From assembly GCF_000011185.1 (NCBI RefSeq), contig NC_002689.2, forward strand, positions 310,001 to 374,000: 64,000 nucleotides of DNA. Reading direction: 5' to 3'. Of the stretch, positions 1-11,119 are shown in pieces. Both the position numbers and the translations under genes were made by a program. Source of the stretch: Thermoplasma volcanium GSS1 (GTDB lineage Archaea > Thermoplasmatota > Thermoplasmata > Thermoplasmatales > Thermoplasmataceae). The number at the start of each line of letters is the position of its first letter. Positions within the stretch are counted from its first letter, which is position 1. The notes beneath the pieces were generated by a model that was not told where the DNA came from, ran no database searches, and worked only from the letters and a program-made list of their open reading frames with translations.

Positions 1-1358
1 CCTTCAGCCTCTCTGAACAAGTTGATGAAAGCATACTGCCTGAGAACCTTAAAAGAAAGGATCTAGAACTTCCAGAGGTCTCGGAATATGATGTGGTGAG
101 GCATTATACCAGGCTTTCGCAGATGAATTATACAGTTGATGTTGGTATATACCCGCTGGGCTCGTGCACGATGAAGTACAACCCAAAATTTGCTGACAGA
201 GTATCGGCTATTGATGGATTCAGGAATATACACCCGTTCCAACCTGAGAATACAGTTCAAGGCGCTCTTCACGTGATGTACGACCTTCAGGAATACCTAA
301 AAAAGATATCTGATATGGACGCCGTATCTTTGCAGCCAATGGCAGGTGCTGACGGTGAATTTACTGGCATATTGATAGTGAAAAAGTATTTTGAAGATAA
401 AGGAGAAGATCGAACAGAGATAATAATACCAGATTCAGCGCATGGAACAAATCCAGCATCTGCAACAATGGGCGGGTTCGATGTCGTAGAGGTTCCATCC
501 GATGACAAAGGAATGGTCGATCTCGAAGCCCTGAGGGCAGCTGTTTCTAAAAAGACTGCAGCATTTATGATAACGAACCCAAACACATTGGGCATATTCG
601 AACAAAACATAGAAGAGATTGCAAAGATAATTCATAATGCTGGTGCGTTGCTATACTACGACGGGGCAAACTTAAATGCAATCTTTGGCATCACATCGCC
701 AGGTCTCATGGGGTTTGACATAGTCCATTTCAACCTCCATAAAAGTTTTGCAACTCCACACGGAGGCGGAGGTCCAGGTGCCGGGCCTGTTGCTGTAAAA
801 TCATTCCTTAAAGATTTCCTTCCTGTGCCTATAGTCGATTTTGATGGAAATTCTTACAGGCTTAACTATGAACTTAAGAAAACGATTGGTAAGGTTTCGT
901 CCTTCTACGGTTCTTTTTCGATTTTGTTAAGGGCCTGGTCGTACATAATCAGAAATGGAGATGACGGCCTCAAAAACGTAAGCGCAAGGGCAGTTTTAAA
1001 TTCAAACTACCTCAAGAAGAAGCTTGAAAAATACTACGATATTCCATACTATCCACTTAAGAAACACGAATTCGTTCTTTCAACAGAGAATACAGGCAAA
1101 AGAGCACTCGACATAGGGAAGTACATACTAGACAATGGAATACATTCACCAACAGTCTATTTCCCCTTGATAGTGAAGGAGGCTATGATGATAGAGCCAA
1201 CAGAAACTGTAAGTAAGGCCGATTTAGACAACTATGCTGATGTTCTTATTGAGGCACTTAAACTCAGTGACGAGGAACTAAAATCCAGGCCAAAAAATAC
1301 GGCGGTACGTAGGATTGACGAAGTTAAAGCAGCAAGGGACCTTAAACTTAAATGGTAA
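1..1358 (+). CDS. gcvPB: Glycine dehydrogenase (decarboxylating) subunit 2, 5'-truncated by window
   Basis: This is the PLP-binding subunit of the glycine cleavage P-protein, which decarboxylates glycine and passes the aminomethyl group to lipoyl-GcvH. The reading frame is open from base 3, so the true start lies upstream of the window; the GTG at 93 is internal. The motif [12 protein letters not shown] follows soon after, and [16 protein letters not shown] holds the PLP lysine at nt 741-743. The stop at 1356-1358 is followed by AT-rich sequence. In split-P archaea the subunit 1 gene normally sits just upstream; that part cannot be seen here. Confidence 0.95.
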   Translation, partial: FSLSEQVDESILPENLKRKDLELPEVSEYDVVRHYTRLSQMNYTVDVGIYPLGSCTMKYNPKFADRVSAIDGFRNIHPFQPENTVQGALHVMYDLQEYLKKISDMDAVSLQPMAGADGEFTGILIVKKYFEDKGEDRTEIIIPDSAHGTNPASATMGGFDVVEVPSDDKGMVDLEALRAAVSKKTAAFMITNPNTLGIFEQNIEEIAKIIHNAGALLYYDGANLNAIFGITSPGLMGFDIVHFNLHKSFATPHGGGGPGAGPVAVKSFLKDFLPVPIVDFDGNSYRLNYELKKTIGKVSSFYGSFSILLRAWSYIIRNGDDGLKNVSARAVLNSNYLKKKLEKYYDIPYYPLKKHEFVLSTENTGKRALDIGKYILDNGIHSPTVYFPLIVKEAMMIEPTETVSKADLDNYADVLIEALKLSDEELKSRPKNTAVRRIDEVKAARDLKLKW

Positions 1359-1396
1359 ATTAATTTTAATATATTTATCTTTTAATATTAATAATG

Positions 1397-1404
1397 CTTA
1401 TATA
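1397..1404 (+). promoter_or_regulatory. TATA box of the radical SAM gene
   Basis: CTTATATA is centred about 25 bp before the ATG at 1426. There is no Shine-Dalgarno-like sequence between them, so the transcript is probably leaderless. Confidence 0.6.
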
Positions 1405-1425
1405 GAGTATTAGATTGGTTTTACA

Positions 1426-2436
1426 ATGGCTATAATAGAACCTATTATAGGTAGGTCTATAAAGAGAAAGATGGGTGGTATGCGTGGCAAAAAGATGCCC
1501 TTCATTGCCGGCCATAAGTTGCTTTACACATGCAACTTAAGGTGTGATATGTGCCCATTCTGGAGGAGGAAGGACGAAAGGCTTCTCAGTATAGATGAGG
1601 AGATAATGATGATGGATTCACTGGCATCTGCGGGCGTTTCATTTATGGGGTTTGAAGGCGGAGAACCTCTATTGAGAAACGATCTTGAGGACATACTCAG
1701 GGAATCGCATAGAAGGTTTCATACTTCTTTAGTTACTAACGGGTGGCTTCTTAAGAATAGGGCTTCATCTATAGCAAAGTATCTGGATTATCTTTTCGTT
1801 TCAATTGATGGATTAAAAGAAACACATGACAAGCAAAGGGGAGTACCAGGTTCCTTTGAACACGCCCTGGAAGGGATAGAAGAAGCTAAAAAGTACGTTC
1901 AGGTCGCTATAAGCACAACCATAACAACGTACAATATGAATGAGATAACAAAGGTCGTAGAATTAGCAAAAGATTTGGGAGTTGGAATAAATGTTCAGGT
2001 ATCGTATGATTACAGTACGGCAAACAATCTTTCTCCAGAAAAGAAAGCGCTTTACGATGTGCTGCTGTCTTTGAAGAAGATGAAGGAAGATGGGTACCCT
2101 ATAGTAAATTCAAAGGAATACTTTGACACGTTGATATCATCTTGGTACTATGGCATAAAATGGGCCTGCAAACCATGGTCCACTGTAAATATAGATCCGC
2201 AGGGGAGGATCGTTATGCCCTGCTACGTATTGAATGAGTATGCAGGGTCCAGCAAAGTTTGGGAAACGGACATAGTTAGGCTATGGAATACATACGATTG
2301 GTCCCAATACGAAAGTTGCAATAAATGCTCGCTATCGTGCTATCTTGAACCATCTATATTCTCTTGGAAAAAACTATCAATGGTTAACGAAAGGATAATA
2401 GGCAGCATTGCGAATTACATTTCGTCCATGCTATAA
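1426..2436 (+). CDS. Radical SAM/SPASM-like protein
   Basis: A 336-residue radical SAM enzyme. The [4Fe-4S]/SAM motif CxxxCxxC is C36, C40 and C43 (TCNLRCDMC). It is followed by the GGEP-type SAM-binding motif (FEGGEPLL) and an IDG strand (VSIDGL). The C-terminal third has several cysteines (WACKPW, MPCYV, SCNKCSLSC) that could bind an auxiliary Fe-S cluster as in SPASM or twitch domains. It appears monocistronic, with its own TATA box. The substrate is unknown. The architecture resembles peptide- or cofactor-modifying SPASM enzymes more than the B12-dependent lipid-modifying ones. Family confidence is high; function is not assigned. Confidence 0.85.
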   Translation: MAIIEPIIGRSIKRKMGGMRGKKMPFIAGHKLLYTCNLRCDMCPFWRRKDERLLSIDEEIMMMDSLASAGVSFMGFEGGEPLLRNDLEDILRESHRRFHTSLVTNGWLLKNRASSIAKYLDYLFVSIDGLKETHDKQRGVPGSFEHALEGIEEAKKYVQVAISTTITTYNMNEITKVVELAKDLGVGINVQVSYDYSTANNLSPEKKALYDVLLSLKKMKEDGYPIVNSKEYFDTLISSWYYGIKWACKPWSTVNIDPQGRIVMPCYVLNEYAGSSKVWETDIVRLWNTYDWSQYESCNKCSLSCYLEPSIFSWKKLSMVNERIIGSIANYISSML

Positions 2437-2543
2437 TTTAACATATCTGCTATTTTTTTACAACTTCTTAAATATAAAGGCTCAAATGACCGTCTTATGT
2501 ATTTGTATTGGCACGATAATAAAAATATTCGGTAACAGGTAAC

Positions 2544-2617
2544 GGGCGCAAGGGGATTTGGACCCCTGATCTACAGCTTAGGAGGCTGTTGCCCTATCCA
2601 GGCTAGGCCATGCGCCC
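2544..2617 (-). tRNA. tRNA-Arg (CCT anticodon)
   Basis: On the minus strand a 74-nt cloverleaf folds with a perfect 7-bp acceptor stem (GGGCGCA/TGCGCCC). The anticodon arm ACAGC-CTCCTAA-GCTGT gives anticodon CCT, which reads AGG. The T arm has the loop TCCAAAT. No CCA is encoded and there is no intron. Confidence 0.95.
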
Positions 2618-2910
2618 AATTATAAATTTTGGAGAAAACCGTAAGAGAGTCCTCCGGCATGGCTATCAAATGCGGATATATAGAATTAACTTTGATATTA
2701 GAAAGCTAAAATGGTTTTGGAGCTCCAGTTGGCAATTATCCGATTAACTAGATTGAGTATTTTATTTGCCCTTATACCTCTAATTATAATAGAATAGGAA
2801 AAATTTGAAATCTTCTTGCATATTATATGCTTATAATACAAAGATATATCAAGCATAAAGTTAGACTTATAGGTAAGTTTATTAATGACAATATCATGAT
2901 ATTAGCTATC

Positions 2911-3402
2911 ATGACTCAGGAAAACAAAACTATATCAAAGAGGAGTGAAGACGAAGTTTTGGAGGGACTACTAAGAAGGATAGCCCAATTGAAGAGAAAC
3001 CGAGAACTAAACTACCGTAAAATGGCAAATTCTAATGTGCCCGACAATGTGAGGAGTATGATGCTTAGAGTAGCTGATATGGAGGAGCAGACAAGAAGGC
3101 GCATAGAAGACGCAATTAGAAAGAAGGAATTTGATGTCTCTATAAACAACACAAATAGTTACGCCATGATAGAACACATTGTTAAAAATTCTGATGTATC
3201 GGACATATCTGACGTGAAAAGTGTTCTTCTGAAGTCCATGAAAGAGGAAGAAGAGCTTCATAGGATCCTAGAGGTTATGTCAAAGGAGTATAACGGCACT
3301 AATATTGAAAAAACCCTAAGGTCTATAATAGAGTGCGAAGAAAATAACAAAAATGCATTGGCAGATCTTTACGAAGACTACGTAAATGAGGGCTATTGGT
3401 AA
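2911..3402 (+). CDS. Ferritin-like/rubrerythrin-fold protein, function unknown
   Basis: About 163 residues, almost wholly helical, with Glu-rich helices (ADMEEQTRRRIEDAI, KEEEELHRILEVM, IIECEENNKNAL). The pattern suggests a four-helix ferritin-like bundle, although a complete set of EExxH iron ligands is not evident. The frame is open back to an ATG at 2827, but a TATA-like stretch near 2877-2886 lies 25-34 bp before the ATG at 2911, so I place a leaderless start there. It stands alone and converges on the TatD-type gene. The fold call is from sequence pattern only. Confidence 0.55.
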   Translation: MTQENKTISKRSEDEVLEGLLRRIAQLKRNRELNYRKMANSNVPDNVRSMMLRVADMEEQTRRRIEDAIRKKEFDVSINNTNSYAMIEHIVKNSDVSDISDVKSVLLKSMKEEEELHRILEVMSKEYNGTNIEKTLRSIIECEENNKNALADLYEDYVNEGYW

Positions 3403-3408
3403 AAATAG

Positions 3409-4239
3409 TTAAAAAGAGGTTTTCTTCAGTCTTCCGTAAATATGTGCGGGAAGCTCTTCAAATATAGAATACAGCAATTCGTCAGCATTCTCTATCTGCT
3501 GTTGTATCATTAATGCTCTTTTGGGAACAGAATCCGGCGGCAAATACTTGTTTCGGTATAGAGGATCGTCTATAAAATCAGTTTCTAGAAGAAACTTTTT
3601 TGACAGCGCCGTTGATTCAATTACATTTTTTCTGGATGCGCCAATTGAACGGAATATATGCGTATTACATTTCAGATCGTTTGGCCTTGCGTGGTGTTTG
3701 ACTACCTTTACATTTTTGCCAAAGCTCGATGAAAGACTCTCCAAGCGCTCGTAATCTTTGCAATCCAGGTCATACGTATGTAATATGACTGGCGAATCTA
3801 TATTTCCAGCTATTTCGAATGCTTCGGATAGCATTTCTGTATATACATCCATTAATTCTTTGTCAACTTGAATATGCGGATATCCAATCTCCCCAATGGC
3901 ATCAGCTTTTTCCTCTGATACTAATTTTGCAGCTAGTTCTAAACCATGCCTCATTTCATTAATCGGATCCAAACCAGCATTTGAAAAAAATTGGTAGTCG
4001 AATGGATATGGCCCTATTGTTACAACGACTTCTATTCCAAACTCTGATCTTATCTTCTCTGACATCTTTATATTCCATTCATATAGATTTTCGTAATATC
4101 CTGACGTTCTGTCGTGTAGCGGAAGATTTGTGAGGTTTATCGATGTGCCACCCGCCTTAATAAATCTTCCAATAGCCTCTTTGTAGTTCCCGCCTGGATT
4201 AAGGTGAAAATGATTGTCAAATACTCTTCCTTTGTACAT
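3409..4239 (-). CDS. TatD-like metal-dependent hydrolase
   Basis: A 276-residue amidohydrolase-superfamily protein. The N-terminal HxH motif (NHFHLNP, H10 and H12), a central Glu (IGEIGYPH), histidines in LHTYD and VKHHARP, and the Asp in LLETDFIDD match the TatD-like two-metal site. It begins 9 bp after nreA, probably in one transcript with it. Substrate unknown. TatD relatives include DNases and other phosphoesterases, so a link to DNA repair through its neighbour is possible but only inferred. Confidence 0.8.
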   Translation of the reverse strand: MYKGRVFDNHFHLNPGGNYKEAIGRFIKAGGTSINLTNLPLHDRTSGYYENLYEWNIKMSEKIRSEFGIEVVVTIGPYPFDYQFFSNAGLDPINEMRHGLELAAKLVSEEKADAIGEIGYPHIQVDKELMDVYTEMLSEAFEIAGNIDSPVILHTYDLDCKDYERLESLSSSFGKNVKVVKHHARPNDLKCNTHIFRSIGASRKNVIESTALSKKFLLETDFIDDPLYRNKYLPPDSVPKRALMIQQQIENADELLYSIFEELPAHIYGRLKKTSF

Positions 4240-4248
4240 TCTTATCTC

Positions 4249-5463
4249 TCAATAGTTGTCTGTCAACGTTTTCTGAGTCATAAAACGTTTTATGACCGGT
4301 GAATATCTTTTCCATTCCGCTATTTCTAAACGGACTTTGAAAAGATCTTCAAGGCTTTCGAATATAGCTGGTTTGCCCTTAAGGGCATTTCTTACGCTTT
4401 CTCTGATCACCCAAACTCCAAGGGGAGCAAAGTAATCTGGAGAAATTCTCCTAAGTACGATAGCAGAGGCGCTCCTTCTTATCCTTGATAAATATTCGAA
4501 AACCGCAAGCCTTGCTGCATAATAAGCACCGGTTATTTCGCTTGCATATGAATTTCTCGGGCTTTCGAATTCAAAATCTATAGAGACTCTTCCATCACTA
4601 CCCCAAAGCGATCCTATTTCCCAGTATTCCTGCATTTCAAACGCAGTTCCCCTTGGCAGGAGTATTATGTTGAAGTGATTTCCAAATCTGGAATATGAAA
4701 AAACCATAGGTTTGTCTATAGATTCGTAGTTTAATGCGTCGCTCTTAAGATATCTCGAAATAGTATCATCGACGGCAGTTATTGACCATCTAGTAGGTAC
4801 TAGCTTCCTCTTCTTTTCGATACCTAAAAGACCTCCCGATAAGAGTCCGGTGATATAATTAATATCTATACTATTCATGTAAAGGATTTTAAGTGCCTCT
4901 GTTGAATTTAGATCAATATCGTATATAACATCCTGTGCTGCTCTGGGTGTTTTAGCGTTCCCGTAGACCTTAATGTTCTCAGATTTATACATAGGCCCTA
5001 CTGGGCTATCAAAAAAATCGAAGTGCTTTTCTTTGCCAACTATCCTGCTTTCAACTCTAAGTTCATTCAATGCCATTGCAGCTTCTTGAATTTGTTCTAC
5101 AGTTTTTTCGCTTAAATTATGTACCGATACCGTTTTTACATTTCTAAAAAGATTTGCGTTTCTTTCGATAATTTCTGGCATGCCAAGGTCAAACATATCC
5201 CGTCGGGCATACGGCCTTTCAGGATCAACGACAGACATGATCCCGCCATATACCGAAGGATAGTTATACTCACCTATGAATATGGAAGGTGGTGTGCTCG
5301 TACTTATGTCTCCGTGGAGATCTAATCGAGGGAATACCTCTTGAAATCTCTCTAGTATTGGGCAGACCCTAAGACCGCACATATGTTTATGCCCCTTGCA
5401 TAACCTGCAGTAAGGATAAGGGGCAACGTTAAAGTTGTATCTCGGGTCACTGCCGTTAATCAC
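4249..5463 (-). CDS. nreA: Archaeal DNA-repair protein NreA
   Basis: 404 residues matching the archaeal NreA family (DUF650/DUF651), which acts in DNA damage repair with the sliding clamp. The N-terminus has a Cys cluster for zinc (C19, C22, C29, C34). The extreme C-terminus QKTLTDNY fits a PCNA-interacting PIP box (Q-x-x-L-x-x-aromatic-like). The start is GTG; a TATA-like CATTAAATC about 28 bp upstream suggests leaderless transcription. It leads the two-gene operon with the TatD-type hydrolase. Confidence 0.82.
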   Translation of the reverse strand: MINGSDPRYNFNVAPYPYCRLCKGHKHMCGLRVCPILERFQEVFPRLDLHGDISTSTPPSIFIGEYNYPSVYGGIMSVVDPERPYARRDMFDLGMPEIIERNANLFRNVKTVSVHNLSEKTVEQIQEAAMALNELRVESRIVGKEKHFDFFDSPVGPMYKSENIKVYGNAKTPRAAQDVIYDIDLNSTEALKILYMNSIDINYITGLLSGGLLGIEKKRKLVPTRWSITAVDDTISRYLKSDALNYESIDKPMVFSYSRFGNHFNIILLPRGTAFEMQEYWEIGSLWGSDGRVSIDFEFESPRNSYASEITGAYYAARLAVFEYLSRIRRSASAIVLRRISPDYFAPLGVWVIRESVRNALKGKPAIFESLEDLFKVRLEIAEWKRYSPVIKRFMTQKTLTDNY

Positions 5464-5519
5464 ACTATAACATTAATTACAATGATTTAATGTTTCTCAA
5501 TGATCCTTCTAGAGTTGAT

Positions 5520-6917
5520 TTATTTTCCAATTGAACCTCTTATACCTGTATCTGCTGTTTCCCCTGTTATTTCTTCTAGGCTTTTCCCTCTGGCTTCCGG
5601 TATGCCAACATTCATTATTATGATCGAGAGTATTGCAATAGCGGAAAATCCTAAGATGAGAAATGGCAATCCAAGTCTCGCAAGAAGAAGTGGGAAGGCA
5701 GTTAATCCAAGGGCATCTGCGGTCCTGTCAAGGCCAACAGTGATTGCTTGTGAAGTTCCCCTTGCCTTCGTAGGTGTTATTTCCGGAGTGACCATTGCAC
5801 CACCGATTATTGAAGCTGGTCCCATCGCTGAAAACAAGTAATTCATAATGTAGAATGAAAAGCCAGCAAATGCTGCTTCACCAACAAGGCCGGTTGGTAG
5901 GATTCCAGAAAGTATCTTGGAACCGAATATCGGAGACTTCATCAGAAGCAGCCCATAAAGCAGAAGCCAGAAAAACACTCCAAGATATCCTATTGTTATA
6001 AGGCGCTTCCTTCCAATCTTATCAATCAACATAGCGGAAACAATGGCTCCAGGTATACCTGCAAAAATTTCTGCATAGTACGTAAATGAAATAGGAGTTA
6101 ATCCGAGGTTTTTGGCAATCGTTATCGGTCCGTATATAGCAAATGTAGACGAATACATATCATAAAGTATCCATAACACTGAAGAAATTAAAACAAGAAC
6201 TAATGAAGTCTTTAATCTATAAGAATAAGTCTTTGTATCTCTTGTTATCTCTATCTTCGTTCCAGTTTCTTTTTCTATGCTCATAATATCTACAGAAGAA
6301 CCCTTAACAATAGCGGAGTACCTTGCAGTTTCTGTTATTTTCCTTCTGAAGTATATCACGAATAGAGCTGGGACTCCGCCAAATGCGAGAACTATTTTCC
6401 ATACAAGAGACGATGGCAAAAGAATAGTTGAAACCTGATCTACGAACGCCGCTAGCATTGCACCAAAGGCGGCCATTATAGGAAACGTCATTATCATCAA
6501 TTTCCCTCTGTCCCTTGAATTTGCATTCTCAGCAGTTATTATAGGTGAGAGGACATAATCCCCACCTATCCCGAGCCCAAGTATTATTCTGAATATAAGC
6601 AATAAAGTGAAATTAACTGCAAAAAACTGCAGGAAAGATCCAAGGGTGATCAATGCTAGATCCAGGCCATACACCGGCTTCCGACCTATCTTGTCGGCTA
6701 TAAGGCCGAATAATATCGCGCCTATAGCCGCACCTATGAATGCCCCCGAAGTCATGAGTGCGCTTTCTGGTGGTGTTAGATTGAGGTAAAATGCTGCTAT
6801 ATAATAGACTAACGCGATAGCATACAAGTTATACGAATCTGAGAAGATGCCTATACCACTTACGATCACAGTTTTAATCTGGAACCTCGTGAGCTTGCTA
6901 TCAAAGTCACTGAACAT
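5520..6917 (-). CDS. MFS transporter, metabolite/phosphate:H+ symporter type
   Basis: 465 residues with about 12 membrane spans. The MFS loop 2-3 signature GLIADKIGRKPVYG and its repeat in the second half (MLIDKIGRKRLITIG) are clear, as is the span-4 motif RIILGLGIGGDY typical of sugar and phosphate/organic acid symporters. A cytosolic loop follows span 6. It is a single gene with its own promoter, divergent from psmA. Likely a proton-coupled importer; the substrate cannot be read from the sequence. Confidence 0.88.
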   Translation of the reverse strand: MFSDFDSKLTRFQIKTVIVSGIGIFSDSYNLYAIALVYYIAAFYLNLTPPESALMTSGAFIGAAIGAILFGLIADKIGRKPVYGLDLALITLGSFLQFFAVNFTLLLIFRIILGLGIGGDYVLSPIITAENANSRDRGKLMIMTFPIMAAFGAMLAAFVDQVSTILLPSSLVWKIVLAFGGVPALFVIYFRRKITETARYSAIVKGSSVDIMSIEKETGTKIEITRDTKTYSYRLKTSLVLVLISSVLWILYDMYSSTFAIYGPITIAKNLGLTPISFTYYAEIFAGIPGAIVSAMLIDKIGRKRLITIGYLGVFFWLLLYGLLLMKSPIFGSKILSGILPTGLVGEAAFAGFSFYIMNYLFSAMGPASIIGGAMVTPEITPTKARGTSQAITVGLDRTADALGLTAFPLLLARLGLPFLILGFSAIAILSIIIMNVGIPEARGKSLEEITGETADTGIRGSIGK

Positions 6918-6937
6918 AATGAGGTATTTTATTAGGA

Positions 6938-6946
6938 TATATAAAA
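6938..6946 (-). promoter_or_regulatory. TATA box of the MFS gene
   Basis: ATTTTATAT on the minus strand is centred 25 bp before the ATG at 6917, which fits leaderless transcription. Confidence 0.55.
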
Positions 6947-6999
6947 TTTGAGTAAATACTCATATATTAGTAATATATTTTAAATATCACTTTTCATAG

Positions 7000-7752
<753 letters not shown>

Positions 7753-7789
7753 TGTGACATATTTTTATTTTTAATGGAATTCACTAGTT

Positions 7790-8482
7790 ATGGTACGAGT
7801 AGAAGATGCCATTGTAGCTAGGCTTGAATCTCATGGCTACAAGTTTGAGATACTTGTCGATCCAGATGCAATAGAGAGGATAAGGAAGGGAAATATCGAT
7901 ATAGAAAACGATCTAGCTATGCCCGAAGTCTATAAAGATGCCAGAAAAGGCGAAAAGGCAAGCGAAGAATCATTGAAAGAGGCGTTTAAGACAACAGATA
8001 TAGCACAGATAGTTGTTGATATAGTCAAAAAGGGCCAAATACAGTTGACGACAGAGCAGAGAAGGGAGATGTATGATGAAAGGAGGAAACAGATAGTAAA
8101 TATCATTGCCAGAGAAGGAATAAACCCACAAACTAATACCCCTCACACACCATATAGAATATCCCAGGCTATGGAAGAGGCTAAGGTAAAGATCGATCCA
8201 TTTAAAAGTGCTGAAGAGCAGGTTCAGGGCGTCCTTAAAGCCATCATGCCTATTATACCTATAAGATTTGAGAAAGCTAAGCTAGCTGTAAAACTTGTTG
8301 GCGATGCATATGGAAAACTCTATGGAGAACTGGCTAAGTCTGGATACATAACAAAAGAGGAGTGGGGCAAAGACGGTTCGTGGATGGGCATATTGGAAGT
8401 TCCAGCAGGAATCCAGGGGGATATAATCGAGAGCCTCTCAAGGCGTGGGGGAGATAAGGTACAGATAAGGGTTATAAAATAA
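7790..8482 (+). CDS. sdo1: SBDS/Sdo1 ribosome maturation protein
   Basis: 230 residues matching the Shwachman-Bodian-Diamond syndrome protein family, which helps release the anti-association factor from the large subunit. The N-terminal FYSH domain carries GYKFEILVDPD, then the helical domain (TPHTPYRISQAMEEA) and the C-terminal ferredoxin-like domain follow. A T-rich stretch with TATTTTTAT at about 7759-7767 lies 25 bp upstream; it could end psmA transcripts and also supply a leaderless promoter. Its place between psmA and rrp4 is conserved in archaea. Confidence 0.95.
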   Translation: MVRVEDAIVARLESHGYKFEILVDPDAIERIRKGNIDIENDLAMPEVYKDARKGEKASEESLKEAFKTTDIAQIVVDIVKKGQIQLTTEQRREMYDERRKQIVNIIAREGINPQTNTPHTPYRISQAMEEAKVKIDPFKSAEEQVQGVLKAIMPIIPIRFEKAKLAVKLVGDAYGKLYGELAKSGYITKEEWGKDGSWMGILEVPAGIQGDIIESLSRRGGDKVQIRVIK

Positions 8483-8532
8483 ACGAAAGTATATTATGAG
8501 AATAACAATAAAGTTGCAAAAAAGGACAGAAG

Positions 8533-9243
8533 GTGTATCAGTTGGGCGATGTTAAAAAAATAGTGTTGCCTGGAGACCCTGTGGAGGTTCAGGGCAAGAT
8601 CAGGAATGGAATATATAGAGGCCCTGACAACAAGTATTATTCGGAATATTTCGGCACGCTTCAGGTTAGTGACCAGTACGTTGATGTTGTGCCCTTTTCA
8701 GGCCAGTATATACCAAGAAAGGGGGATAAGGTAATTGGGAAAATAATAGAGGTTGGGCCTTCTACTTGGACCGTGGATATCAATTCGCCTTATTTTGCTA
8801 TGCTTCATATGAACGACACTCCATGGCGGATATCTTCTGGCGATCTGAAGAGATACCTAAACTCAGGCGATTACGTATACGCAAAGATCATGAGCGTAAA
8901 CGAGATCAAAGAGAGCTGGTTGACCCTAAAGGAACCAGGCCTGAAAAAACTGGAAGGAGGCCATATGGTGCTTATCCATGCATCAAGAGTACCAAGGGTC
9001 ATAGGGAAGGGCGGTGGCATGGTCAACATGGTCAAAGAGCTCACATCAACTCGTATCATAATCGGTCAGAACGGCCTTATATGGATCGACGGTCCAATTG
9101 AAGGTGTGACCATGGCCATAGCGGCTATTGAGATGATAGAACGTGAGGCCCATACTGAGGGCCTAACTGTACGTGTTGAGAGTTTTTTGAAAGAACTAAG
9201 GGGTGATAAAGACGGAAACCAGCAAGATAAAGCTAATCAATGA
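8533..9243 (+). CDS. rrp4: Exosome RNA-binding subunit Rrp4
   Basis: 236 residues forming part of the exosome cap that feeds RNA to the Rrp41/Rrp42 ring. The order is an N-terminal beta domain ([11 protein letters not shown]), an S1 domain ([15 protein letters not shown]) and a KH domain with GxxG in [12 protein letters not shown]. The start is GTG at 8533; the next in-frame candidate is TTG at 8542. The gene overlaps rrp41 by 41 nt. Confidence 0.95.
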   Translation: MYQLGDVKKIVLPGDPVEVQGKIRNGIYRGPDNKYYSEYFGTLQVSDQYVDVVPFSGQYIPRKGDKVIGKIIEVGPSTWTVDINSPYFAMLHMNDTPWRISSGDLKRYLNSGDYVYAKIMSVNEIKESWLTLKEPGLKKLEGGHMVLIHASRVPRVIGKGGGMVNMVKELTSTRIIIGQNGLIWIDGPIEGVTMAIAAIEMIEREAHTEGLTVRVESFLKELRGDKDGNQQDKANQ

Positions 9244-9949
9244 AGATAACCTAAGGCTCGATGGAAGATCATTCAATGAACTTAGGCCCATAAAGATCGA
9301 AGCAGGTGTATTAAACAGAGCTGATGGATCGGCATACATAGAATGGGGAGGCAATAAAATAATAGTAGGTGTGTATGGTCCAAAGGAAGCTTATCCGAAG
9401 CACTCGCAGGATATAGATCATGCGGTTGTTAAAGCCAGATACAACATGGCCGCATTTTCAGTTGATGAAAGAAAGCGGCCTGGCCCAGATAGGAGAACAA
9501 TGGAAATATCAAAAGTCATTTCTGAAGCCTTAAGTTCGTCCATTATGATTGAACAATTCCCGAGGGCTGAAATAGATGTATATATTGAGGTATTGCAGGC
9601 TGACGCTGGCACTAGAATCGCTGGATTAACTGCAGCTACAGTTGCACTTGCAGACGCAGGCATTCCAATGAGGGATATGGTCGTCGGGTGCACAGCTGGA
9701 AAGGTGGATGGACACATCGTGCTTGATCTATCGAAGGAAGAAGATAACTTCGGTGAGGCAGACATACCTATGGCTATTATGCCTAAAACAGGTGAAATAG
9801 TACTTCTGCAAATGGATGGTGATGTGACGGAAGATGAATTCTATGAGGCAACATCAATGATCATAGAGGCTACTAAGAAGATATCTCAGATACAGAGAAA
9901 CGCCCTTCTTAATAAGTATAAGATAGAGGGCATAGAAGGGGGTGAATAA
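9203..9949 (+). CDS. rrp41: Exosome catalytic subunit Rrp41
   Basis: 248 residues of the RNase PH fold, the phosphorolytic 3'-5' exoribonuclease of the hexameric ring. It shows [12 protein letters not shown], the RNA-binding strip [13 protein letters not shown], and the catalytic acidic segment [11 protein letters not shown] with [11 protein letters not shown]. The start is GTG at 9203, just after AAGGGG, giving a 41-nt overlap with rrp4. Gene order rrp4-rrp41-rrp42 is the canonical one. Confidence 0.96.
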   Translation: MIKTETSKIKLINEDNLRLDGRSFNELRPIKIEAGVLNRADGSAYIEWGGNKIIVGVYGPKEAYPKHSQDIDHAVVKARYNMAAFSVDERKRPGPDRRTMEISKVISEALSSSIMIEQFPRAEIDVYIEVLQADAGTRIAGLTAATVALADAGIPMRDMVVGCTAGKVDGHIVLDLSKEEDNFGEADIPMAIMPKTGEIVLLQMDGDVTEDEFYEATSMIIEATKKISQIQRNALLNKYKIEGIEGGE

Positions 9950-9951
9950 GA

Positions 9952-10734
9952 ATGGTTAAAGAGTCTGCTGAAATACTATCCGAGATCAGGAAGAACTATA
10001 TACTTACCACAATGAAAGGTGGAAAGAGGATCGATGGCCGTCTACCCGATGAATTTAGAGAAATAACGATAATCGAAAACTACGTACCAAGGGCAAATGG
10101 ATCAGCCTATGTTGCCCTCGGCAAGACGAGGGTTGTAGCGGGTGTTAAGATTGAGGCGGGGGAGCCATTCCCGGACACACCGGATCAAGGAGTACTCACG
10201 ACTAACGTTGAGCTTCTCCCAATAGCATTTCCTAGCTTCGAGGCTGGCCCTCCAAATGATCTAGCAATAGAAGTTTCAAGGGTTGTCGATAGAGGTATAA
10301 GGGAGAGCAAGATGATAAGCCCTGACAAACTTGTTATCGAACAGGGCAAGAAGGTATGGATCGTCTTCCTCGACATAAACGTTCTTGACTATGATGGTAA
10401 TCTTATTGATGCGTGTACTATCGCGGCTGTTTCTGCACTCAGGAATGCTATTGTCCCTGCATCTAGAGAAGGCGGTGAAGATTTCAAGTTGCCTGTCGTC
10501 AATACGCCTATATCTGTTACCATGGTAAAGATAGGTGATACCCTCGTTTGCGATCCTTCGCTGGAAGAAGATCAAATTTGCGGTGGTCGAATTACAGTTA
10601 CTACAACTGAAGATGGACATATAAGGGCTATGCAAAAAGGTGAAATAGGAGTATTCACTCTCGATGACGTTAAGAAAGCAATAAAAATGTCCCTTAAAGT
10701 AGGCAAAAATATTAGGGAGAAGTATTTCAGGTGA
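9952..10734 (+). CDS. rrp42: Exosome subunit Rrp42
   Basis: 260 residues of the RNase PH fold, the non-catalytic partner of Rrp41 that helps bind RNA. It shows KGGKRIDGRLPDEFREI and VVDRGIRESKMI and lacks the Rrp41 active-site acids. It starts at ATG two bases after rrp41. No csl4 gene lies in this window. Confidence 0.96.
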   Translation: MVKESAEILSEIRKNYILTTMKGGKRIDGRLPDEFREITIIENYVPRANGSAYVALGKTRVVAGVKIEAGEPFPDTPDQGVLTTNVELLPIAFPSFEAGPPNDLAIEVSRVVDRGIRESKMISPDKLVIEQGKKVWIVFLDINVLDYDGNLIDACTIAAVSALRNAIVPASREGGEDFKLPVVNTPISVTMVKIGDTLVCDPSLEEDQICGGRITVTTTEDGHIRAMQKGEIGVFTLDDVKKAIKMSLKVGKNIREKYFR

Positions 10735-10736
10735 CA

Positions 10737-11116
<380 letters not shown>

Positions 11117-11119
11117 AAG

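Noticed and set aside
5500-5841. 113-codon plus-strand frame
   Set aside because: It is the antisense shadow of the MFS transporter gene, which has clear membrane spans and MFS motifs.
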